Positions 1 to 6,800 of a stretch of 7,761 bases of DNA are shown one piece after another. This stretch comes from JADHLK01 sp038131695. Lineage in GTDB: Bacteria; Pseudomonadota; Alphaproteobacteria; Puniceispirillales; Puniceispirillaceae. Both the position numbers and the translations under genes were made by a program. The notes under the pieces were generated by a model. That model worked only from the letters and a program-made list of their open reading frames with translations. It was not told the origin of the DNA and ran no database searches. Position 1 is the stretch's first letter; every line of letters begins with the position of its first letter. The stretch is taken from positions 1 through 7,761 of the forward strand of contig JAYPQA010000087.1 in assembly GCA_038131695.1 (NCBI GenBank), given 5' to 3'.

Positions 1-60
1 GCCAAGGCGATTGAGACAACCACCGGGTTGACCCAAACCATCATTAATATCCGGATGTAG
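1..60 (+). CDS. flgE: C-terminal end of a flagellar axial protein, probably hook protein FlgE (partial)
   Basis: An open frame enters from the left edge and stops at TAG 58-60, leaving 19 residues that end in TIINIRM. The tail aligns by eye with the terminal D0 helix of hook and rod proteins. The AK-x-I-x-T start and T-x-IN-I end match the usual hook pattern SK-x-I-x-T...TLINL, and FlgG's own end in this window (SKSISS...FLSNNL) has the same layout. Position directly before flgF agrees with flgE in the common flgEFGHIJKL order. The usual DEM triplet in this helix is replaced by TGL, so the match is not perfect. The family (axial protein C-terminus) is fairly secure; FlgE specifically is an inference from order. 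Confidence 0.55.
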   Translation, partial: AKAIETTTGLTQTIINIRM

Positions 61-78
61 GCAATCGCTGTTTGATTT

Positions 79-83
79 GGAGG
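79..83 (+). promoter_or_regulatory. Ribosome binding site for flgF
   Basis: GGAGG lies 8 bases before the ATG at 92 and fixes that start. A nearer ATG at 85 is in another frame and too close to the site to be used. Confidence 0.7.
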
Positions 84-91
84 CATGACAG

Positions 92-847
92 ATGGACAAG
101 CTGATTTATACAACCCAGACCACGATCAGCAATCTGTATGACAATCGCTCTATCAGGTCGCAGAATCTGGCCAATATGAATGTGCCGGGCTATCGTCGTG
201 ACCTCCAGGTCGAAACCAGCGGCACGGTCTATGCTCATATCATGGACACGCTGGATACCAGGGCTTTTTCCCTGCGCACGGATATAACCTCTTTCTCAGC
301 TGAGCCGGCCGAGCTCAAACATACTGAGGAAAGTCTGGATGTGGCGATCCGGGGAGAGGGCTATTTTCTTGTCGAGGGCAGCAACGGCCCCTATCTCAGC
401 CGCCGCGGGGATATGTCCGTCGATCAAAACGGTTTTTTGAAGAATGGCGATCAGGCCGTCATGCTGGATGTTAACCAGAACCAGATAGAAGTCCCGCCCT
501 ACCGGCGAATTACCATATCCAGCCAGGGTGAAATAACGATTGAGCCGCTGAATGCGCCAGCTGGCACTTTTCAGCTTATCGGCCAGCTGGGGATGACATC
601 TGCAGCAGGTTTGACCTTGAAAAAATTTGAAGATGGCAAAATCCGCGCCGAAGATGGCACCCTGCCGCCTGCCGATGATCAGGTGACGGTGATGCAGCAT
701 TATCTGGAACAAAGTAATGTGAATATTGTGGATGAGCTGGTCTCCTCTATTGAGGAACAGCGCCAGTATGAGATTGGCGTGAAAATGATCAAAACCGCAA
801 AATCGCTTGATGAATCCGGGTCCAGCCTGCTGAAAATGCCGAGCTGA
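92..847 (+). CDS. flgF: Flagellar proximal rod protein FlgF
   Basis: Encodes a 251-residue structural subunit of the proximal rod, the drive shaft segment in the periplasm, exported through the flagellar type III apparatus without a cleaved signal. The N-terminal rod motif is at residues 23-37 (SQNLANMNVPGYRRD). The typical central stretch of FlgF/FlgG proteins, SLDVAIRGEGYFLVE, follows at about residues 81-95. The C-terminal D0 helix at 208-251 begins SNVNIVDELVSSIEEQRQYE. Length is normal for FlgF (about 250 aa). The MDKLIYT start and the divergent, charged C-terminal tail favour FlgF over its paralogue FlgG, which follows. The protein has no cysteine. The gene ends with tandem stops (TGA TAG, 845-850) before the regulatory gap. 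The start is supported by a GGAGG site at 79-83. Confidence 0.93.
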   Translation: MDKLIYTTQTTISNLYDNRSIRSQNLANMNVPGYRRDLQVETSGTVYAHIMDTLDTRAFSLRTDITSFSAEPAELKHTEESLDVAIRGEGYFLVEGSNGPYLSRRGDMSVDQNGFLKNGDQAVMLDVNQNQIEVPPYRRITISSQGEITIEPLNAPAGTFQLIGQLGMTSAAGLTLKKFEDGKIRAEDGTLPPADDQVTVMQHYLEQSNVNIVDELVSSIEEQRQYEIGVKMIKTAKSLDESGSSLLKMPS

Positions 848-855
848 TAGCCGGG

Positions 856-872
856 TTGGCATCCTGCTTGCA
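856..872 (+). promoter_or_regulatory. Candidate sigma-54 (-24/-12) promoter upstream of flgG
   Basis: The sequence reads TTGGCA (856-861), six bases, then TTGCA (868-872). GG at 858-859 and GC at 870-871 are separated by exactly 10 bases, matching the RpoN consensus TGGCAC-N5-TTGCA except at the C after TGGCA. It lies in the only real intergenic gap of the window, in the correct orientation, and predicts a transcript start near 882-886 and a leader of about 30 bases before flgG. Sigma-54 control of rod and hook genes is well known in Caulobacter and in vibrios and pseudomonads. No activator site was recognised, so this is a sequence match only. Confidence 0.5.
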
Positions 873-896
873 AGGTTTCAGCAACGCTGAAATTTT
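872..896 (+). terminator. Hairpin with T run between flgF and flgG (terminator-like or regulatory)
   Basis: TTTCAGC (876-882) and GCTGAAA (886-892) form a perfect 7-bp stem around the triloop AAC. Two G-T pairs and two A-T pairs can extend it to 11 bp (872-896), and TTTT then CTCT follow. The shape is that of a weak rho-independent terminator or attenuator for transcript coming from flgF. It ends 7 bases before the flgG ribosome binding site, so it could instead shape or protect the mRNA end. The predicted sigma-54 start falls in the loop, so only read-through transcripts would contain the full hairpin. Confidence 0.4.
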
Positions 897-903
897 CTCT
901 GGC

Positions 904-909
904 AGGAGG
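904..909 (+). promoter_or_regulatory. Ribosome binding site for flgG
   Basis: AGGAGG, the strongest such site in the window, sits 7 bases before the ATG at 917. Confidence 0.8.
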
Positions 910-916
910 ACCCAAA

Positions 917-1705
917 ATGTCAACCAGTTCCATGCATGTCGCCAAGACCGGCCTTAACGCACAACAGACCAGAATGCAGGTCATTGCCAACAATCTGGCC
1001 AATGTGAACACCACCGGTTTCAAGCGCGACCGCGCCAATTTTGAAACCTTGCTCTATCAGGTGCGCCGCATGGCCGGTGACCAAACTTCTGCCGAAACCA
1101 ACCTGACTTCCGGCTTTGCGGTCGGCACCGGTTCGCGCATCGTCAATACCCAGAAAAATTACGCCCAGGGCAGCATGGTCAGCACCGACAACTCGCTTGA
1201 TCTGGGGATTGAGGGGGCTGGGTTCTTTCAGGTTCTGCTTCCCGATGGCCGGGTTGGCTATACCCGTAATGGCACCTTCTCGCGCAATGCAGATGGCGTT
1301 TTGACCACCGCGTCTGGCTATGTGTTGCAGCCGGAGCTGGCTATTCCCGACGGGGCCAGCCAGATCAATATCTCTGGCGACGGCATCGTATCTGTGATCA
1401 TTGCCGGGGATATTGAGCCGCAGGAAGTCGGCCAGATCACGCTGGCAGATTTTACCAACCGGCGCGGCCTGCAGCCTATCGGTGAGAGCTTTTTGGTAGA
1501 GACCACCGCCAGCGGCGCGGCGATTGTTGCCAATCCGCTGGAACAGGGATTTGGCAAGCTGGTGCAAGGGTCGCTGGAAGCCTCGAATGTGAATGTGGTT
1601 CAGGAGCTGGTGGATATGATCGAGACCCAGCGCGCCTATGAGGTCAGCTCCAAATCCATCTCCTCAGTGGATGAGATGCTGCGCTTCCTGTCCAATAATC
1701 TGTAA
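917..1705 (+). CDS. flgG: Flagellar distal rod protein FlgG
   Basis: A 262-residue subunit of the distal rod, close to the 260 aa of the enterobacterial protein. It connects the proximal rod to the hook inside the P and L rings. The N-terminal D0 region carries the rod signature at residues 24-36 (ANNLANVNTTGFK). The segment LLYQVRRMAGDQ at 45-56 corresponds to the FlgG-specific stretch (typically LYQ-x-x-RQPG) associated with the straight stiff rod. The usual SLDLGIEGAGFFQV block follows near residues 92-105, and the C-terminal helix at 222-262 begins ASNVNVVQELVDMIETQRAYE and ends FLSNNL. There are no cysteines and no frame problem. It has its own strong ribosome binding site and a candidate promoter in front, so it may be the first gene of a separately controlled unit running into flgH. 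Confidence 0.96.
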   Translation: MSTSSMHVAKTGLNAQQTRMQVIANNLANVNTTGFKRDRANFETLLYQVRRMAGDQTSAETNLTSGFAVGTGSRIVNTQKNYAQGSMVSTDNSLDLGIEGAGFFQVLLPDGRVGYTRNGTFSRNADGVLTTASGYVLQPELAIPDGASQINISGDGIVSVIIAGDIEPQEVGQITLADFTNRRGLQPIGESFLVETTASGAAIVANPLEQGFGKLVQGSLEASNVNVVQELVDMIETQRAYEVSSKSISSVDEMLRFLSNNL

Positions 1706-1733
1706 GCAAATCTTACCAAGGCGAGAGGCTATC

Positions 1734-2419
1734 ATGCGCCAGCTGACCAGCTCCCTTATCGTGATTTCAGGTCTTGCCATAATGCTGGCGGGCTGTGCGC
1801 GCCATGTTGAAAAAGTGGCGTCTGAGGAATTCCGCCCTATTCATGTGACAGCTGAGGCGGTCCAGCCCAGAGCGGTGCCGGATGGGGCGATTTACCGGCC
1901 GGGCAAGGGCGGGCTGTTTGCGGTGGACAGGCGGGCCAGGGCAGTGGGCGATATTCTGACGGTCTCCCTGTCTGAGGCGTTCAGCGCGACCAAGAACCAG
2001 ACGGCCTCCTCCAGCAAGAATGACAGTTTTGATGTGACCATGCCGATAGGGCTGCCCAATGCGCTGACTGGCGGCTTTACAGCTGGCCAGCTGACCAGCG
2101 GCACCACCCGTAGCTTGCTGGGGCCGGGGCCGCTGCCCAGTCCAATTCGGTGAGCGGTTTTCTGTCTGTCACCGTGATGCGGGTCTTTGATAATGGCAAT
2201 ATGGAAATTGCGGGCCAGAAACAGCTGAATTTGAATAATGGGGATGAATATGTGCGGCTGACCGGCATTGTGCGCCCGCAGGATATTACCGCCAGCAATA
2301 TAATCCTCTCAAACCGTATTGCGGATGCCCAGATAACCTATATCGGGGCCGGGGATGTGGCAGATTCCTCCAAACAGGGCTGGCTGAGTCGCACCTTGCG
2401 CGCCATTGCCCCCTTCTAG
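1734..2419 (+). CDS. flgH: Flagellar L-ring lipoprotein FlgH, reading frame broken once
   Basis: FlgH forms the L ring in the outer membrane around the distal rod. The ATG at 1734 follows GAGAGG (1723-1728). The signal peptide ends in a lipobox LAGC, with Cys21 as the predicted lipid-modified residue. The family block GGLFAVDRRARAVGDILTV follows at about residues 60-78. The first frame runs to TGA 2151-2153. The conserved C-terminal half (SGFLSVTVMRVFDNGNMEIAG, then NNGDEYVRLTGIVRPQDI) continues in the -1 frame to TAG 2417-2419. Adding one base near 2118-2123 joins the halves through an Ala/Gly/Ser stretch and gives about 228 aa, against 232 in E. coli. Both halves look fully conserved, so I treat this as one gene with a probable sequence deletion. 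If the break is real, the L ring would be lost. Confidence 0.9.
2114..2150 (+). other. Frame break in flgH (one base apparently missing)
   Basis: The upstream frame stays open to TGA 2151. The downstream frame is open only after the TAG at 2111-2113, so the shift lies between these limits. From 2120 the -1 frame reads GAGAAAQSNSVSG, the usual FlgH linker. The GGGG run at 2120-2123 is the most likely place: five Gs would give L-G-A-G-A in frame. Confidence 0.85.
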
Positions 2420-2429
2420 GATTATGCAA

Positions 2430-2436
2430 GAAGAGG
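2430..2436 (+). promoter_or_regulatory. Ribosome binding site for flgI
   Basis: GAAGAGG lies 5 bases before ATG 2442 and 8 before ATG 2445. It rules out the earlier in-frame TTG 2406 and ATG 2424, which precede it. Either of the two adjacent ATGs is possible. Confidence 0.55.
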
Positions 2437-2441
2437 TCGTG

Positions 2442-3571
2442 ATGATGCGTGTGGTGAAGAAAATTGGGCTGCTGGCTGCCATGCTGATGCTGCTGGCCCA
2501 TGCGGCTTTTGCAGACCGGCTGAAGGATATGACCTCTATTGCCGGGGTGCGGGCCAATCAGCTGGTCGGCTATGGCATTGTTATCGGTCTGGCCGGCACA
2601 GGTGATGGCAACACCGGGCTGACGCTGCAATCCATGCAATCCATGGTCTCGCAATTCGGTCTGGTCACCGATGCGGCCAGCCTGAATGGCAAGAATGCAG
2701 CAGCTGTGATGGTCACCGCGGAATTGCCGCCTTTTGTCAAGCCGGGCCAGCGCCTGGATATTACAGTTTCGACTGTCGGCGGGGCCAAGTCGCTGCGCGG
2801 GGGCACATTGTTGATGACGCCGCTGCTGGGCGCGGATGGCGACACCTATGCTGTGGCCCAGGGCAATCTGGTGGTTGGCGGGCTGGGCGTATCTGGAGGT
2901 GATGGCTCCTCGGTGATTGTCAATGTGCCAACTGTCGGGCGGGTGCCGCGCGGGGCGATGGTGGAAAAGATGGTGGAAACGCCGTTTCTGGACAGCGATA
3001 ATCTGATCCTGAATCTGCATCAGGGCGATTTCAGCACCGCGACCCGCGTTGCAGAGGCGGTGAATGAAATTTTTGGCCCCGCTGTTGCGGTGCCGCTGGA
3101 TGCCACTTCGGTCCGGGTGCGCGCGCCAAAAGACCCGGCCCAGAAAGTCTCCTTTGTCAGCCTGCTGGAAAATGTAGAGGTGGATCCGGCGCGCCCGCCG
3201 CCAAGGTGATTGTCAATTCGCGCACCGGAACCATTGTTATTGGCGGTGATGTGCGGGTAACCCCGGCAGCTGTGACGCATGGCTCGCTGACCGTGCGGGT
3301 GAATGAGCAGCAACAGGTCACCCAGACCCAGAATCTGGTCGCCAATCAGGGCGGTATCGCAACCACGCCCGGACAGGCGGTCGCCACGCAGGATAGCGAA
3401 ATTGTCATTGAAGAAGAACCGGCCCGTGCCTTTGTCTTTGATACCGGCACAGAGCTGGCCCAGATCGTCGATGCGATCAATGCGGTCGGGGCCAGCGCGG
3501 CTGATCTGGTTGCGATTCTGGAAGCCCTGCGCGAGGCTGGCTCGCTGCGGGCAGAAATCATTGTGATTTAA
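2442..3571 (+). CDS. flgI: Flagellar P-ring protein FlgI, reading frame broken once
   Basis: FlgI forms the P ring around the rod at the peptidoglycan layer. From ATG 2442 there is a Sec signal peptide: charged MMRVVKK, a Leu/Ala core, and a likely cut after AFA at residue 24, before DRLKDM. Family hallmarks are GVRANQLVGYGIVIGLAGTGDG soon after the cut, then VTAELPPFVKPGQRLDITVS with SLRGGTLLMTPL in the middle. VNSRTGTIVIGGDVRV lies in the C-terminal third. The first frame ends at TGA 3207-3209. The rest continues in the -1 frame to TAA 3569-3571. One added base near 3189-3192 restores VDPA-APAAKVIVN and a protein of about 376 aa, near the normal 365. The protein has no cysteine. Start 2445 is an equally good choice. 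The simplest reading is an intact gene with a sequence deletion. Confidence 0.9.
3186..3205 (+). other. Frame break in flgI (one base apparently missing)
   Basis: Conserved protein in frame 0 runs through LLENVEVDPA, and in the -1 frame it resumes at APAAKVIVN. The junction is an almost pure G/C tract (CCGGCGCGCCCGCCGCC), typical of places where a base is lost in a consensus. Confidence 0.85.
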
Positions 3572-3581
3572 GGGGGCAGGG

Positions 3582-3875
3582 ATGAGCGATATGACGGTAA
3601 AATCAGCTGCTGTCTCCAGCAGCCTCACGCCTCTTAACCAGACCGGCAAGCAGGCTGAGCTGGCTGAGGTGGCTGATCAGTTTGAAGCGCTGTTTCTCAA
3701 TCATCTGCTGCAACAGGCCCGCAAGACCAAATTGGCTGACGATCTGTTCTCCAACCCGGCCAAGGAACAGTATGAGCAGATGCTCGATACCGAATATGCC
3801 AGCCAGCTGTCCGGTGAGGTGAATTTGGGCGTGGCAGAAGCCTTGCTGCGCCAGTTCGGCAAATATACGAGCTAG
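3582..3875 (+). CDS. flgJ: Rod-binding protein FlgJ, single-domain form without muramidase
   Basis: A 97-residue protein matching only the N-terminal rod-cap domain of FlgJ, which promotes rod assembly in the periplasm. The hallmark is ADQFEALFLNHLLQQARKT at about residues 31-49, followed by FSNPAKEQYEQMLDTEYASQLS. A final amphipathic stretch ends near GVAEALLRQF. The C-terminal peptidoglycan hydrolase domain of enterobacterial FlgJ (about 313 aa in total) is absent. This is the usual state in alphaproteobacteria, where a separate muramidase opens the wall. The gene follows the flgI stop by 10 bases, with AGGGGG at 3571-3576 as ribosome binding site. It ends 3 bases before flgK, so the two are probably translationally coupled. 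There is no signal peptide, as expected for export by the flagellar apparatus. Confidence 0.9.
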   Translation: MSDMTVKSAAVSSSLTPLNQTGKQAELAEVADQFEALFLNHLLQQARKTKLADDLFSNPAKEQYEQMLDTEYASQLSGEVNLGVAEALLRQFGKYTS

Positions 3876-3878
3876 CTG

Positions 3879-6800
3879 ATGGCCAGTATTTTCGACATTG
3901 GCAAATCCGGCCTGCAATCCTATCGCCAGGCCCTGTCGGTTACCGGCCAGAATATCGCCAATATCAATACCGAAGGCTATAAGAGGCGGGAAGCCTCGCT
4001 GGCGGAAATTTCCGGTTCCAGCGGCGGCATTACCAGCTTGCCAAGCCAGAACGGTCTTGGTGTGCGCATTGATCAGGTGCGCCGTTCCTTTGATGAGTTT
4101 TTGCTGAACAAGGCGCGTAACGCTACCGCCTATGCTGAGACCTCTGCCGCTTTTGTCAATGGGCTGGCGCAGCTGGAAGATATTTTGCTGCCCGGCAATT
4201 CCAATCTGGGCACGGTGATTGGCAGGTTTTTTGACGCGCTGCAGGAAGTCTCTGCCTCGCCGGGGGATATGGCCCCGCGGGTGCTGGTTATAGAACAGGG
4301 CAAGCATCTGGCGGAAACTTTCCGCCAGCTGGATGTGGTTATCCAGGATTTGAAAGACGGCCTGCATACCAAGGCAAAGCAGGATCAGGGTGATTTGAAC
4401 GCGCTGCTTTCGGAACTGGCCAATGTGAACCGGCAAATCACCTCATCCGGCAGCAGCGGGGCCAATAATGCGCTGCTCGATAATCGGGACAACATCATTG
4501 ACCGGATTTCAAAACTGGCTGAGGTGAGTGTCACCCTCTCTGACAAGGGCGCGGCCACTCTGACGCTGGGCAGCACGGGTCGCGGCCCGGCTCTGGTTGA
4601 GGGGGATCGCGCCTTTGCCCTGGAGATTGAAAATACCGGCGCGCTGATGCAGTTTCTGGTCGGCTCAAACAAGGGGCTGCTGCCAACCAACCAGATGACA
4701 AATGGCAGTTTCAAGGGGCTGGCCTCGGCTTTTGCATCCGCTTCAAAAACGCTGGAGGATTTGGATGCGCTGGCCTATTCCATTACCCAGGCCTTCAACC
4801 GCATCCATCGCCAGGGCATTGATCTGGAGGGCAATGCAGGCGGCGATTTATTTCGCACCCAGGCCCCGCTTCTGCAGGCCAGCCTGTCCAATATGGGCAG
4901 TGCCATTGCCGAGGCCGGCGTGCTGGATTTTGATCTGATCGCTGCCGATGAGATCACGCTGACCTATAATGCCAGCGCTTCGGTCTGGATAGCCCGCAAC
5001 AGTCTCAATCAGGAAATATCGCGGGGCCGTGAAAAGGTGCAGCTGCCCGGCCTTGATATTATGATCTCCGGTCAGGCAAAGGACGGGGACCAGTTCACCT
5101 TCAGCCCGGCTGCCGGGATGGCTGGAGAGATGGCCTTGAATATCACCCGCGCCCAGGAGCTGGCCGCCGCCGCCACCACTCAGATATTCGCCGATAAAGT
5201 TGATAATATCAGCGCCGCAGAAATTGAAGCGGCCAAGGCGGACCCGCTGGCCGCCAGCGGCTTGCCGGAGATCGACAAGCTGTTCGCCAATGCCAGCTCA
5301 TCTGTTGGGGCGCGGCAATTCCTGGTCGATGGCAGTGTGGGGGTTATCCCGAAAAATATTGAAAATATCGATCTGTTTAGCCTGGCCAGCCAGGCAGGCA
5401 TTGATTTTTATGCCAGCCAGTCGGAAATGTCCTCGGCCCAGTCGCTGAGCTTTGTTACCCGCTCAACCGTCAATAATAATCAGCTGGATGAGAGCCACAA
5501 CTTCACCCTCAACCCGTCGCAATTTTCCGACAATTCCAGCTGGCAGGATTTTGGCCAGATAGCTGATTTGCTGAATGCGGGCGTGCTGCGCTCAGCAGCT
5601 GGCAAGTCGCTGGCTGAATTGGGGGGCTATGCGGCGGGGTCGTCAGGTCAGCTGACGCTCTCCTTTGCTGAAAAGGATGTTACCGGTAATGCCCTGCTGG
5701 GAACCGGGTCTGGCCAGACCGTGGCCGGGCTGCTCAGCAGCCGGGAAGATACAATTTCCGATATCCAGATATTTACCCGCGAGGGGCGGCACATCGCCGG
5801 CACCGCGCTGTCCTCGGACGAGATTGCCAATCTGATAACCACCGATAACGGCTTTCTGGCAGAGGCCGCCTATAATAACGACCGGCTTAACCAGACCGGG
5901 CAGGATGGTTATATGGGGGTTGGGCTGGTGCGGGCGGACAGCGCGTCTGATATTCTGATAGCCAGCAGCGGCAGCGGCCATCAGCGCACACTTGATTTTA
6001 ATTTTCTGGAAGGCATCGATACAGATGAGGCGCATCCGCAAGGTGAATTGGCCAGCGCCGCGGCGGTCAGCTATACCGTCTCTCTGGGCGGGCTGGTTGA
6101 GGCCAGCATCACCGCAAGCTCTATTGACGGGCAGGACGGGGCCGCGGTTGCACAGGCCATGGTAGATGCGCTGCGGGCCTCTGCCCCGATTGCGACCATG
6201 GCCGGGGCCGCCGCCTTGCAACGCACGGATACCGTCACGCTCAGCCAGGAGCAGCAGAACAGCCTGGCGGCTGATGGCCGGGTGAGTGTGAGCGATGGCG
6301 GGGTCACCTATCAGATCACCGCCAGCAACAGCATCTACACGGTTACCAGCGGTATAAAGGATCAGATTTCCCTGACCTATGATGCTGCAAATGCGCGTAT
6401 AGAATCGGTTGTTCCGGATTTGCCGGTGGAAGAGGATTCGGTCTGGATATCCTTTGAAGGATCTTTTTATCAGCTGACTCGCAAGGGCAATGAAATAGAG
6501 ATTACCGGCGGTGAGGAAGGACGGCTTTCTGCCTATTTTGATGCGGATTACCGGCTGCAAATCCGGTCCAGTAGCGGCAGCCTGCGCTGGCCAGTGATGC
6601 GGATATCGCTGGCAATTCCAGCAATGCCCGCCGCTTCGGGCTGATTGACGGGACAACCCAGCCGACTATTTCCAATACGGTTCAGGATGTGAATTTTGCC
6701 GGTCTTGGCGTGGATTTTGACATCAGCCTGAATGGCGCGCAGCTGGTGGTAACCCATTCTGACAGCAGCGCTGATATGCAGGTTACCACCTCGGCAAAAA

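Noticed and set aside
56..78. Possible sigma-54 element before flgF
   Set aside because: GG at 60-61 is present, but the bases 10 positions on are TT, not GC, so the -12 element fails.
1702..1716. Small inverted repeat GTAAG...CTTAC over the flgG stop
   Set aside because: Only 5 bp with a 5-base loop, A/T-rich and no T run; expected by chance.
1638..1733. Extension of the flgH frame upstream of 1734
   Set aside because: It overlaps the conserved C-terminus of flgG and would put 32 residues before a lipoprotein signal peptide.
2406..2441. Earlier flgI starts (TTG 2406, ATG 2424)
   Set aside because: TTG 2406 lies inside the end of flgH. Both precede the GAAGAGG site and would put extra residues before the signal peptide.
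3603..4436. Minus-strand open frame of 277 codons opposite flgJ and the start of flgK
   Set aside because: It covers two well-supported plus-strand genes and has no family features; it is a shadow frame.
2114..6598. Programmed -1 frameshifting in flgH, flgI and flgK
   Set aside because: None of the three sites has a slippery heptamer of the X-XXY-YYZ kind. These genes are not known to use recoding, and the C-terminal parts are needed in every copy.
5643..6656. Long minus-strand open frame of 337 codons opposite flgK
   Set aside because: Its protein is rich in His, Gly and Arg, has no recognisable family, and exactly mirrors codon bias of flgK on the other strand. It also spans the flgK frame break.
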